A DNA stretch of 64,000 nt from positions 36,177,162 to 36,241,161 of the forward strand of contig CM038704.1 of assembly GCA_021613375.1 (NCBI GenBank), given 5' to 3'. Position numbers and translations under genes: made by a program. Origin of the DNA: Megaleporinus macrocephalus. Lineage: Eukaryota > Chordata > Actinopteri > Characiformes > Anostomidae. Of this stretch, positions 49,438 to 62,229 are shown piece after piece. Every line of letters begins with the position of its first letter. Position 1 is the stretch's first letter. The notes below the pieces were generated by a model. That model saw only the letters and a list, made by a program, of their open reading frames with translations, was not told where the DNA came from and made no database searches.

Positions 49438-49959
49438 CTACAACTATAACATTCTTACTGTTCAGTCTATATCAAGTTCAAGTGATGCTGCTTTTCTGTC
49501 CTAAACCAACGCGGAACAGGTTTTAAAGGTTCTGGCTGATGTTTTAACAGAGACTGAAAATGTGCTGGGTGTGCATTGTGACAGTAAAAAGACAAGCAAC
49601 AAAAAAACCTTAAAAAGACAGGTGGTAATCTCGTTCAGGGAGAGAAAATAATAAAAAACAGAACCATCTACGTGCATTAACGTCTGGGAGGGAGAAACAA
49701 AACGCCACTCTCCTGAGAGAGAGGACAGGTGTATTGGTGTAAATATAATTATTACTATACTTTATACCTTTACTGTCATTTAGAAACCCAACTGTAAGTG
49801 GTAGACTATTGCAGACTATTGCAGGCTTCCTTCAGGATAGCTTAAATCACAGAGATGGGAAAAGGTGCACTGGACGGCCCCAGTTTAGATCACAGGTGTG
49901 CGTCTGTGTATATAATTGCTTACTAGTGAGGTCAAATAACGCAGCAGAAGTTGACTCAC
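49438..49959 (-). other. Start of rptor intron 3
   Basis: Begins with the donor GTGAGT at 49959 on the minus strand. Nothing else is recognised in these 520 bases. Confidence 0.8.
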
Positions 49960-50042
49960 CCTAGGCTGCCAGTTCTCGTACTGCTTCTGCAGGTTGGCCC
50001 CTATCGTCTCCAGGGCTTTCTGCGGACTCATTGAGAGAGGAT
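49960..50042 (-). CDS. rptor: Raptor (mTORC1 scaffold) exon 3
   Basis: An 83-bp internal exon. It completes a split Asp codon from exon 2 and encodes PLSMSPQ followed by KALETIGANLQKQYENWQPR, nearly identical to vertebrate Raptor just after residue 88 (human has G where this has S in MSPQ). The acceptor is CTCTCCAG before 50042 and the donor GTGAGT after 49960. Phase runs from 1 to 0. Raptor presents substrates to mTOR kinase and links it to Rag GTPases at the lysosome. This segment lies in the conserved N-terminal caspase-like (RNC) domain. Only this exon and exon 2 are in view. No frameshift or odd residue is seen, so the gene looks functional. Confidence 0.95.
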
Positions 50043-51886
50043 CTGGAGAGACGAATGAAAAACAAACACAGTATACATCATTCCTGTTGAGAGGAGCAAT
50101 ATTATTCCCACTTCCACAGTACAAGTTCTGTTGGCACAGCCCTGGTGAAAAGCGAGGCGATAATTAACTAGTCATTATGTTACACATTAATTATGTATTA
50201 TGAACAAATCAAACATTTGTGCGCTTGGTTTTCCAGACAAACAAACAAACTGAAACCTGTCTGCTTTCTAAATCACACTCAACTCTTAAGTGCCAGAAGG
50301 TATAAATAACAATCCAAGCAGTTTCTGAATAAACAATGATAGAAAATAAAACACAGTAAAATCAACTCCAAAGCGGTTTGAATGGGAGCACTGGTGTATT
50401 TTATCAAAGACGAAGTGTGGAGGACGTCCAGGCCGCTGAAAAAGTGTCAAATCAACAGAAAAAGAAAATCAATTATTTATGGATCAAGAAATTCATAATT
50501 CTGCACTGCAAGCATGTCATGCATTACTGCTGAAAGCTGTACAGGTGATATTATTATAGTCTGTAGTGAAGAATAGATCTGCTTATAGCAGCAGGACTAA
50601 GAAGGTGAGGAAAAAGGCAATCCTGATTAAATTAGAGATGGACTCCACCGTAACGACAGCCTAGAAAAAAAAATGTTGATGAGCAAGAATTTGATAAATT
50701 ACTGACCAAATGTCCTATAGCATAAAAATCACTACTCTGATCACTGACTACGTAACGAGTATGTCATTTAATTTTCTTTTGTTGTTCAATTTGTTAAGTG
50801 ATCTTTTATACCATATGCATTACAGGTCATCAAACCTTTACACCTCTGTTAACATATCATCCAAAATAGTGGTTAAATGGATGGATGGATGGATAAACAG
50901 TAACAATAAAGGTAATAAATGCATGGACAGACGAAGAAACAAACAAAAAAAAGTGAATTGGTCTATGCAGCAATGAAAGGAAAGACATATGAAGGAACAT
51001 GAAGAGATGAGAAGATAGACAGATGGAAGGATTCCAGACAGACTGTAGGATGAAAGTATAGCTTGAGGGATTGGATGATGAAGGGGCGAACGAACTAAAG
51101 GATGGATCAACAGACTGAGGAATGAATAGATTAGTGAATGGACAGAGAGATGGGTGGACAGACTTATGAGGAAGGAATGTCTGAAAGGATTTATGGATGG
51201 ATGGAGGAATAAAAACACTGGTGGGTGGATGGATGAACGGACTGAGAAACTGGCTGACTGAAGGATGAATAGTTGGCTTGAGGGATAGAAGGACAATGGT
51301 GGGGCTGGATGGATGGCAGATAGATTGATTGATAGAAGGATGAAAAGATTACTGGGGGAACAGATAGACGGGTAGACTAACTTGGGGATGGATGATTGAT
51401 GGGTGGATGGATGAGTTGAGGAAGGGATGGCTGAAAGGATCTATGGATGGAGAGATGAATGGATGTATAGATAGTGAATGAACACCAATGGGTGGACAGA
51501 CTTAAAGGTGGATGGATGCATGTATGGACAGACTGATGGATGAAAAGAGGGCTTGAGGGATAAAAGGATGATGATTGGGCAAAGGAACTAAAGGAGGGGT
51601 GCAAGATGACAAAGTAAACAGATTAGTAAATATATGGAAGGAAAGATTTAATGAGGTCAAAGGATGCTGGACATGATATATAGATGAATGAACTGATAGA
51701 AGGATGGATGAAGAGATGATAGTGGGATGGATGAAGTAAAGAGTGGATGCTAGACAGATTATGACAGATGAACAGAGGCTGGATTGATGGATGAGACTGA
51801 GGGAGAATGTACAGAGATGTAGATACAGACGCAGACAAAAGGATGGATGGATGTACAGATGGGATAAATGGATGAATGTCTATTAC
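50043..51886 (-). other. rptor intron 2 (1.84 kb)
   Basis: Bounded by donor GTAATA (51886) and acceptor CTCTCCAG (50043). More than half of it is the (ATGG)-rich repeat at 50876-51875. Nothing else is recognised in 50043-50875. Confidence 0.93.
50876..51875. repeat. Degenerate (ATGG)n-derived repeat region
   Basis: About 1 kb dominated by GGATGGATGG, GATGAACGGAC, GACAGACT and AAAGGATG words without a strict period. It resembles an expanded and eroded (ATGG)n tail, as carried by the SINEs in this window. Open frames on the minus strand (His/Pro/Ser-rich) are repeat artefacts. Confidence 0.8.
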
Positions 51887-51989
51887 CAATCCAGCACTCC
51901 AGTCTGGCGCAGGGAGACGTCTTCACCACGTCAGGAGGATCAACTCCAACATTCAGACACAACACTAACGCCACGCTCACTGTCTTCAT
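51887..51989 (-). CDS. rptor: Raptor (mTORC1 scaffold) exon 2
   Basis: A 103-bp internal exon encoding [19 protein letters not shown], then [15 protein letters not shown] plus one base of the next codon. It matches vertebrate Raptor from Met55 with one conservative change (human KTTPC). It begins the RNC domain, whose first beta strand is the [11 protein letters not shown] stretch. The donor is G|GTAATA at 51886. The acceptor CTCTAG at 51990-51993 is followed directly by the ATG, an internal codon in known Raptors and not the start. The true start exon (MxSEMLQSPL... in known Raptors) lies outside the window to the right. Phase runs from 0 to 1 and fits exon 3. Confidence 0.96.
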
Positions 51990-53256
<1,267 letters not shown>

Positions 53257-53295
53257 TATAATAATAAAAATAAAAATAATAATAAAAAAAAATAA

Positions 53296-53357
<62 letters not shown>
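53257..53357. repeat. (AAT)n microsatellite
   Basis: About 25 AAT units, preceded by AATAAAAATAAAAAAA-type sequence. Confidence 0.97.
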
Positions 53358-53359
<2 letters not shown>

Positions 53360-53989
53360 GTAAGAGGAAGGATGCTAACCACTGCAATAGAGCAGAAAAA
53401 GAGAAAACATGGAAAGAAAATGGTTTGCAAAAGTTAAAAGGAAGTCATAAGGCCTTCATCTGCCATAAATGATGAGCAGTGGTCTTCTAACATTTAATAG
53501 GTTGTAGTTTATATGTACAGTTCTTCTTACGAAGAGTTTAGTGAGTTTAACCATTTGATATGAATGACTTATTGAGTGCCAAAGCTCCCAGAAGGAGCCT
53601 TTTGCATACTGAAAGGGAGCCAGAATTTATCTCCATGTGTTAGAATTACTGATCAGGGGTCTTCACCAAAGACGTTTGAGTTTTGCTCAGATTGACCATT
53701 TGACCTTAGTATAATAAACAGTAGTCTTTGAATGAATAAATCAAAATACCAGACAGGAAGTCAGATTTCTGGCATAACACACAATTGCCAAATTACTCAG
53801 ACATGAACAATCTGTTACAGACTGTTGGACGCTAGACTTAAAAATATGATTATAATAGAAAATATTTAAAGTTTTGAAGTGATGTTGACTGATTTAACCC
53901 AACAGGCCAATCAGTAGCAAGTTTGCACACCTACTAGTACCACCTACACTTACACTAAAATTTGCAATCCAAAAAAAAAGCGACCAAAG
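53358..53989. other. rptor intron 1, nothing recognised
   Basis: No gene or clear repeat was recognised. Confidence 0.5.
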
Positions 53990-54260
53990 CACAACATTAC
54001 TGAATATTTTTGAGGTTTCTTGGAGCAGAAAATGCTAAACCAAATCTAAAACTAAACTTTGGAGGTGTGGCTGCAAATTTCTTTGTAGAACTGAAACTGA
54101 AAAGAACGGAATCAGTAATAAAGGTAAACAGTGGACACACTAAACACTGAAACATCTGATATTATATTTAGGAGTCAGTAATTGCGTGTACTTGAGTGTA
54201 ATTTGTTAAACATCTGCTTGACCGTAATGACCGTTTTGACCCAGATTTAAATAAACAAAA
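53990..54260 (+). mobile_element. Tc1-like element remnant, 3' part
   Basis: ACTTTGGAGGTGTGGCTGCA, ATTTCTTTG and GGACACACTAAACACTGAAAC follow the same order as the 3' region of the fish Tc1-like family seen at 49170-49437. Strongly decayed, with no terminal repeat visible. Confidence 0.5.
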
Positions 54261-55599
54261 TAGCAAAGTCACTAGAACACAGAAGTAAAAGCATCTGGAA
54301 CTCAAATGAAAATTTCCTCATATTTCTTTAGGAGTACTGGCATCACCACTCAATAGAGGCTGACCACTAACAAAGTCCTGGCCACAGGGGCACTGACATG
54401 CCCAGACGTTTCCAAGTGTCAGATTCTTCAGTGTAAGCGGGGACATTGCTATGTTACTCAGGAATGGAGGCTCATGTTCACGGGTGAAATGCTGGAGGAG
54501 GGATGTTACTGAGAAAGTTACTGAGCTGAAGAGCCTCGCTAAAAGAATATCAATGGAGTCACTGGCTTAGGAGATAAAGGACAACAAGCCAGGACAGCAG
54601 CATAAAGAACTCATTTCAAGCTTAAGAGAATCCATCCTCATTAATATAGCACTCGGAAAGCCGCTCAATACAGTTATATAAGTGAACATGAAGGTGATTC
54701 AGCTTCATTGATTTGCTCCGAATGTTCAGTTCAAACTGATTATAAAAGTTCAATAAACAATGTAAACCACCTTAAGCGAAAGCCAACTTCATTGAGCGAC
54801 ACAGCATGTCATAAAAAGCTAAGACCACTATCTGTGGGTTTTAAAGAGAAGTTCCACTGATTTGTTGATTTTCTGAATAATTTAATGGTTAAAACTAACA
54901 AAGGCTTGCAGAGAGTTTTGGCATGAAGAGCTCTATTCCAGAGAATTCAGACTTGGTCACAGTGGTCCACAGACATCCACATCTAAAAGCTCCCCATTAC
55001 AGAAAGTTATGATATGCAATGGCTATGTATGCTGCCTGACATTGTTTTATAATAGTTTTGAGAAAGGTTTGGCATAAAATATGATGTTTATAATGCATTC
55101 GTGGTGAAGAAGCGCATGTAGAGCAATTTTTTTGGCAAGGTTATAATTAGTGTTTTCCCACCATCAACATTCCACATAAAAACTCATGTGTAGCTAAACT
55201 GGTGGACCTGGACAGCAAATAAAAGGTCTATGTTTGTGCTGCAGACACCGTGATCCCTGGCTCCCATCACCACCACTGTGAGGAGTTCAGACTGTAGAAT
55301 TACACTCCGAACCACTGAATGACTGTTTTAAGTACTGAATTATAGAAAAATGTTGAAACATCTGTGGAACTTCCCACTGAGATCCCAGGTGGCATGGAGT
55401 GAAATATTAAAAGTGTTTGTATGACACTAAACTTGAGTATAATGTTTAATATCTAGCAAAGCTTAAATGAAAATATAGATGTATTTATTATAAAACACAG
55501 CTTAAAAACTGCTGATCAGATCTATCTGAGAGCTGTGTGGGCGTGGCTAATGAGAAGCTTGATTGACAGCTCCCACCTGGCGCCACCCCTCATACAGAG
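54261..55599. other. rptor intron 1, nothing recognised
   Basis: No gene or clear repeat was recognised. Confidence 0.5.
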
Positions 55600-56425
55600 C
55601 TAACATCATTATCCAGCTTATGTGACGCTAACTGGACTAAGGCAGATGGACAAACAGACGGACAAAGCAACGCGTGAATGAAGGAGCGGATGAAGGAACA
55701 ATGCTGGTGTATGGATAAAAGAGTGAGTGGATGAAGAAACAATGCTGGTGTATGGATAAAGAAATGAATGGATGAAGGAACAATGCTGGAATATGGATAA
55801 AGGAATGAATGGATGAAGGAATAATGCTGGTGTATGGATAAAGGAATGAACGAATGAAGAAACAAGGCTAGAATATAGAGAAAGGAATGAATGGATGAAG
55901 GAACAATGCTGGTGTATAGATAAAGAAATGAATGGATGAAGGAACAATGCTGGTGTATGGATAAATGAATGAACGAATGAAGGAACAAGGCTAGAATATG
56001 GATAAAAGAATGAATGGATGAAGGAACAATGCTGGTGTATGGTTAAAAGAATGAACGGGTGAAGGAACGATGCTGGTGTATGGTTAAAGGAATGAATGAA
56101 TGAAGGAACAATGTTGGTGTATGGTTAAAGGAATGAACGGATGAAGAAACAATGCTGGTGTATGCATAAAGGAGTGAATGGATGAAGTAAGAATGCTGTT
56201 ATACAGATAAATGAACAAGCGGGTGACGGGCAGCTACAGTCTAGCTTGTTAGCTTTTCGTTATGCTGGCTGGCTTTAGGTTACTGAGTTTCTCTGACTCT
56301 GAAATTGTTTTGTGTGAACTGGGCCAGAGCTGTCAGCCTTGTGATTGGTCAGTGGGAAAGCTTATGAAAGCGTTACGCATGATTACAACTGGGCAGTTTA
56401 CATGAAAAGGAGAAAAGCCTATTGG
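55600..56425 (+). mobile_element. Unnamed VNTR-bearing dispersed element, copy 2
   Basis: Same left module (CATCATTATCCAGCTTATG, GACGCTAACTGGAC, CAGACGGACAAAGCAAC) and right module (CTAGCTTGTTAGC, GTTATGCTGGCTGG, GAAATTGTTTTGTGTG, CAGTTTACATG) as 41965-42675. The centre is an expanded 41-bp repeat of about 13 units (ATGAAGGAACAATGCTGGTG, then TATGGATAAAGGAATGA). The GACA/GATA block of copy 1 is absent, so that block was inserted or expanded in copy 1 only. Confidence 0.7.
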
Positions 56426-57214
56426 TCATTGGAGCCTTATTTAAAGAAATACCTTTACTGTTTCTCTGCATAAACAAGATTAACTTAATCTGAATGATGA
56501 TATAAGCTTTATCACTCTAATAAAAGAAAGAAAAAATCTTCAATTCTAAAATAATAATAATCATAAAAACTGCATCCACTCTTGGAATGAGTTCACACCA
56601 GGATAAAGTAAAACATTACCTATAAAGAGCCACAGAAAAAGAGCAAGTAAAGGCATTACAGTCTCGGAATGAAGCTCCTCTTAAAGCTCCAGGAGAAAAA
56701 GTACACGTGAGTGCACAGTCTGTCATAATTAATGAGCTACTGACGTCACCTGTTCACAAAGGACCAAACACCTGCAATTAATAGCACATTAAAAACTCAT
56801 ATGGATGATAATCAACAGTCTGAACGCATGCTGACGCTGAGCTCTCTGAGGGAGGAAAAGAAAACGTGGCATTTGACGGAGATAAACTCCAGATGGGGTG
56901 GTCTATTATCATCTCAGCTGACCCCAATCACTGAGGAGAAGTTAGTCATCAGTTTCAGATGGAGACAGTCACCGTGCCTGATGGTGATGTTAGTTCACGA
57001 CTGATTACGGCAGGAGTAATGCTGCCAACGAGCCACTGCCAGGCTAATTTACATCATTTCAGAAGTAACAGCGTGCTACAAGCAGATCAATATGACGTTA
57101 AGTACTTGGTATTTGGACTCGGCCATATTCCAACCTCTCTTCATCCCTTAAACAGGCTGTTACTGTGCCTTTAAGACTGAGGTATGCAAATGAGCTCTGT
57201 TCTGTCTCCACTCT
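56426..57214. other. rptor intron 1, nothing recognised
   Basis: No gene was recognised. Two short open frames between 56801 and 57174 carry no motif. Confidence 0.5.
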
Positions 57215-57872
57215 AATTCATTCAAAAGGTGTTCTATCGGGTTGAGGTCAGGACTCTGTGTAGGTCAGTCAAGTTCCTCCACACCAAACTCGCTCATCCA
57301 TGTCTTTATGGAGCTTGCTTTGTGCACTGGTGAGCAGTCATGTTGGGACAGGAAGAGACTGTCCCCAAACTGTCCCCACAAAGTTGGGAGCATTAAATTG
57401 TCCAAAATCTCTTTAAATGCAGAAACATTAAGAGTTCCTTTTACTGGAACTAAGGGGCCGAGCCCAACTCCTGACACCATTCTCCACACCATAATTCTAC
57501 CTCCACCAAACTTTATACTTGGCACAATGCAGTCAGATAAGTACCGTTCTCATAGCAACTGCCAAATGCAGACTCATCCATCGGACTGCCAGACAGAGAA
57601 GCGTGATTAGTCACTCCAGAGAACATGTCTCCACTGCTCTAGAATCCAGTAGCGGCATGCTTTACACCACTGCATATGACGCTTTGCATTGCGCTCGGTA
57701 ACGCAAGGCTTGGATGCAGATGATCGGCCATGGAAACCCATTCAATGAAGCTCTCTAAGCCCACATGCTCGGAGGTCTGTAGCGATTGACTCTACAGAAA
57801 GTTGGCAACCTCTGAACACTATGCGCCTCGGCAACCTCATACCACAGTTGACTGTGGAATATTTAGTAGTGA
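57215..57872 (-). pseudogene. Dead Tc1-like transposase (DD34E)
   Basis: In minus-strand order the remnant shows STVNCG, RIVFRGCQLSVESIATDL, RELH, then LWSD-stop-SRF, KFGGGRIMVW, GLGPLVPVKGTLN, SQHDCSPVHKA, SIKTWMSEFGVEELD-stop, and finally SPDLNPIEHL. The second catalytic Asp (QHD) and the final Glu (PIE) are visible. The Glu codon after the first catalytic Asp is a stop, the Trp codon after EELD is a stop, and the DNA-binding region between STVNCG and RIV is deleted. No terminal repeats were found. It could not move on its own. Confidence 0.9.
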
Positions 57873-58807
57873 TCACGTGAGGCTTGAAATACACAGCCTG
57901 TAAGTCTTTTAGATAAACAGAGACTACAATAGTCTTTATCATCTCATACCTTTCAGCTCAGACAGTCTGTGAGGAGGTAGTAAGCTGCTTCTGAGCATGA
58001 GGAGTGATGCTGAACACTTAATTAATTTAGTTTACCTGGTGAACTTGGTGTTTATCGGTTTTCCCTGCCAGCATTCTATGGAGGCGTCGCACTGCATGTC
58101 TGGTGGCCTCAGTTCGGAACTGCTGTCTATCCACCGTGTGTCTAAACTGAGAGTACTCAATGGACAAGCATCAGCTGTCCAGAGGTCTGTGGTGAGACTA
58201 ATGGATTTCAGATTGTCACAAACAGTTTTGTAGCTCTGGTAGGGCTACGTAGGAAATATAACCACAACTAGGTTTGGTGGTGTAACAGAACTCAAGGTGT
58301 ATGAGCAGCCACTGAAACCCAACATCCTCCGCAACAGAGAATGGCTGACCATCCAGAGCAGAACTCCATCATTTTTGCTGGAGGTGTTAAAGCTATTGGG
58401 CTTGTTGTAGATGATTCTAAGGCACCACCTCATGTTTTCACTGGAGCTCAGCTGGCTCGTACCACAACATTAACCAGAGAGGACAGTTATGATCTCTTGG
58501 GCTACCAGACACGGAAGGCTGTGGCATCACGGGGGACTGAGCTCACAACCTTTTCACCAAGTTACTGCTTTTAATAAACATGACAGACATAAACAGCCCT
58601 GAGAAACCCTCTCCTTTCCACACCCCGCCCCCCTCTGTCTCTCTCAGTTTCTGTCTCTCCCACTGCTGAAGCTGGTTTGGATCAATGGTCACTGATTACT
58701 CCATTTGTTCTGCATGTGATAAATTAAGGCAATTAAATCACACAGAGACATTGATCTTCTATAATGCCAGACATGGAGATTCAGTGCCAGACAGCAACCA
58801 CTCACAA
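57873..58807. other. rptor intron 1, one unexplained open frame
   Basis: The plus-strand frame at 58341-58574 reads like ordinary protein (GVKAIGLVVDDSKAPP, TREDSYDLLGYQTRKAV) but I recognise no family and see no clear splice signals. It may be a transposon remnant. The rest is featureless, apart from a C/T-rich run at 58600-58665. Confidence 0.4.
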
Positions 58808-58810
58808 ACT

Positions 58811-58844
<34 letters not shown>

Positions 58845-58890
58845 CACACATATATACATACACACATATATACAGAGAGAGATAGAGAGA
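58808..58890. repeat. (TA)n/(CA)n/(GA)n microsatellite
   Basis: A compound tract of TATATA, then CACATA words, then GAGAGATAGAGAG. Confidence 0.93.
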
Positions 58891-58929
58891 GACTGAGTCC
58901 ATCTAATTCTCTCTATACTTTGTTATCCC

Positions 58930-59215
58930 ACATTCAGCCCACTCAGTAGTGGTCAGGACCCCACAAGACCAACAAAGAGCAGGTATTATTTGGGTGGTGG
59001 ATCATTCTCAGCACTTCAGTGACACTGCACCAGATAATACCTGTTCTGTGGTGGTCCTTTGGGGGTGCTGGCCACTGAAGAACAGGGAAAGAGGGAAACA
59101 GATGAACTAGTCTGTAACTGTTGAACTACAAAGTGCTCCTATATGGTAAGTGGTGCTCATAAAATCGAAAATGAGTGAGGACACCTAATAAATTGGTCAG
59201 CAATATGTACACGCT
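58930..59215. mobile_element. Fold-back MITE
   Basis: The arm at 58951-58993 (GGTCAGGACCCCACAAGACC, then AACAAAGAGCAGGTATTATT) is repeated in inverted orientation at 59029-59073 with scattered mismatches, around a short centre (GATCATTCTCAGCACTTCAG). Downstream, GAACTACAAAGTGCTCCTAT and CACCTAATAAATTGGTCAG belong to the same widespread fish repeat. I recognise the family by sight but not its formal name. Confidence 0.7.
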
Positions 59216-60394
59216 TGTATACATTTGAATAAACAATTACTGTTTATTCGTTTAATTCACTTAAACATGAACTTTGACAAGTGACCATCACTTATCATAA
59301 CTAATATCCTTAATTAAATTATTCAAGAAAAAGCAAAAAAACAACAAAATTTGATAACAGGCATCTTTTTTGTTTGTAATAATCGTAATATTGGTTTATT
59401 TTTCAAAACAAAAGTCTCTGTCCATTTAATATCTGTTTGAGATACTGTCATGCAGGACAATAATCTGGATGGTGAGCCAGCCGTGTCATGCAGTCTGAGT
59501 ACCGAACTTACCAAGCCAGTGGTCTATATATGCTAGTTAAATTATGCACATATTTTTTTGCACAGCAAGTGTGTGAACGTATTATTACCATCATTACTGC
59601 TAGAATTATCAAGATATGATTTTACACGATAAACACACAAAACAAATCAAATAACTGCGCACACACAACTACAGGGAGCGCAGAGTACGTTACAAACGTT
59701 AGGACTGTTTAAAGTGTGTGAGACTGTAATGATTACAAAATTAACACCTAATAAACATATAAAAAGTGCTTGAATTCTTGTGTGCCTATATCCAAATTAC
59801 ACACATACACACATCTGGGTGGTGGGAAAATTAAATATATACATACACAAAGTCAGCAACAGTTGGTCCGACACAGGCGCAGCAGCACAGTGGGTTTGCT
59901 TTGTGTGAGTGGAAACATGGTGGACAACAGTGACTGTGTTCTGAAGTGTGGTGCTATTTTATATATATAAAAGTACAGAAGGAAACTTGATTGACGATAG
60001 TCGACCTGTCTCTGCATAACATGCAGAAAGAACATCGCTGAGAGAGCCTCTTCATCACCTCCACCCTCTACCTCACAGAGAACATGTTCTGATGAATTGT
60101 GCTCCTTTGTCAAAATCTCCTACTCTAGCGCATATTTACAGGTAGCTCGTACATAAAACTCCACGGAGGATTTGTTCTCAGAGTTTTAATCACCTTATAC
60201 TAAAACACCACCAGCTTTAACACTATGAAGCTTCTTATTCTAATTTTCCCGCTCCACCTTAAATTGTGTAGAAATTACTAGAACACATCTTGAACCAGAG
60301 TGTAGCTGCTGCACCATTTAAGGTGGACGAGTAAATTCGAACAAGAAGCTGGCGAAGAGAAACCAACTTCAATCTAGTACTAAAACTACAAGTA
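59216..60394. other. rptor intron 1, nothing recognised
   Basis: No gene or clear repeat was recognised. Confidence 0.5.
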
Positions 60395-60772
60395 GTAGAG
60401 TTGTAAGAAAATATCGAATATCAGGATATTATGTTTTGTGATACTGTATCGATTCTCAAAAACACAGTATCGATACACAGATTCCTGGCAGACAGTGAAT
60501 CAGTGTGTGTTGTGTTTAAACCTCTGACTACTAGATGGCAGTGTTGTAATCCATTTTCAGCTCCACTCCAGCATTAACAAGCAGCACAAGAGTGCAGTGC
60601 TATTGTAAGCATTAACAAACCTGTTCATACAGTGGTGTGTTTTAATAGTAGGATTTGAAAAATCACAATATATCACTTTGCTTGCAGTATCGCAATATAT
60701 CGCGATACATTGAATCGTGACTGCTGTATCACAATACCTATTGTATCGCCAGGTTTTTTGCCAATACACAGC
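60395..60772. mobile_element. hAT-like MITE with TATCG-rich arms
   Basis: Left part: GTGATACTGTATCGATTCTC and CAGTATCGATAC. Right part: GCAATATATCGCGATACATT, CTGTATCACAATACC, ending CCAATACACAGCCCC. The pattern of ATATCG/CGATAC-rich ends closing in GGGGCTGTGTATT (reverse complement) is typical of fish hAT-type non-autonomous elements. No coding sequence. Confidence 0.55.
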
Positions 60773-62229
60773 CCCAACAAGTAGGACAGTGTAAACGTTC
60801 TTATCAGTAAACGTTTTTAACATTAAAAAAATAATTAGGATGGGTTGATGGTCTATATTAGCAGTGATTATTAAGGCTGAATTGAATTAACATTAAAAAC
60901 ACAATAAAATGTTTAACCTCTCATTAAGGTGTTTAAAGGCGGTGCCACCTTTAAACATTGATGCACATTTGATATGGTTTTCATTTGAAGGCATTATAGA
61001 TGGTATGACTATTATAATTTTTAGGCAAATAAAAAGCGCTGCTAATTGTGAAATTCAGTTTAAAACTTAACATGATTTCTGTTTGTGATTCAGTACTTTT
61101 TATAAATCTGAACACAACAGCCACAATACTGATTACATTGATCATCTTGTTTGTTGTAATATTAATATAAATGTGTAACTTTTAGAGGAGATCAGCTCAC
61201 TGAAGTGAATGTCAGATGTGTAACTTTGGATTTAGCTGGATGGTTGAAGTAGAAGTCCACATCCACAAAACCTTTCACTGGACTTGCATCACATCCCGTC
61301 ACTTTAATAATAAATACTTGCTTCTTGTATAGTCATCGTGACATCCGACAGCTTTACTGAACATCACATTTTATGTCACCATACAGTCCTAGTAACTACA
61401 TCACTGTAACACAGGACTTTAATCCTAAAAGATGGCTCGTCCCCCTCTTTCACCAACTTGCAGAAACATGTACGTGCACTGAATATGGACAAACAATGGG
61501 TTCAAATGGGAAACACGTTAGATACGGGTTAAAGATGCAAAACATAAACAGTATGCCTGCGCGCTAGAAACAGAGAGCGAAAGAGAGATAACAGACAAAA
61601 GACAAGTGAAGCAATTACAGCGTCTGATCTTTTTGAGGATCTAGACAACCTAGACTGCGGGCCGGGAAACCCCAGAGGAGAAACACACCACACACGCTCT
61701 TCTAGCACGGCGGCCACAAGAAAACTCGCTTCTGTTAATTCAGAGCTTCTGAAATCCCACCAACAGCTCATTCTCCCGCCATGTTAAAGGAACGGTCCGG
61801 GGTGGGGGGCGGGGGGGGGGAAACCCCACAAAAAAACAAAAAAAAACATACGCACACATTTCACATTGAGCCTTTTGGGCGTTTGCAGTTTGCTTCTTTA
61901 GCACTGGAGCATTAAGGCTAACATGTAATGGACGCTTATGTAAACGGGTAACATGGTGCAAACTTCATTTATGTGGGTTCAGCACGGCCGTCCAAATTTT
62001 TAATTTAATTTTCTTTGATAAAGCAAGAAAACAAGCTGCGGTAGAACATACGCTCATAGGCTCATATGTTCGGTTCCATTTACAGTTCGTTAGGGCTTCC
62101 AATATTATAAAAGTATCACGTTTCAATCCAGAAGCTGGCCTTTTTAAGTGTCCCTACTAACAATCCACTGTTAACACACTAGCCAGAAGTTACTAGCATA
62201 CAATATAATACCGTATGATACTGTTATTA
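60773..62229. other. rptor intron 1, nothing recognised
   Basis: No gene was recognised. A G-rich tract at 61796-61830 (GGGGTGGGGGGCGGGGG and further Gs) could form a G-quadruplex on the plus strand. Confidence 0.5.

Larger units (their letters stand above)
1..49959 (-). other. Probable rptor intron 3 (extent inferred)
   Basis: The intron begins on the minus strand at 49959 with the donor GTGAGT directly after rptor exon 3. The next expected exon (in vertebrate Raptor it resumes with ARYK and later YNGHGVPRP) was not found by eye anywhere to the left, so the intron may run to the window edge. Raptor genes have very long introns, which fits. A missed short exon, or a different gene to the left, is possible. 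All repeats described left of 49960, including the 18.6-kb satellite, would then be intronic. Confidence 0.5.

Noticed and set aside
51887..51989. Exon 2 ATG as the rptor translation start
   Set aside because: The ATG follows directly on a splice acceptor and corresponds to internal Met55 of known Raptors. The start exon is expected upstream, outside the window.
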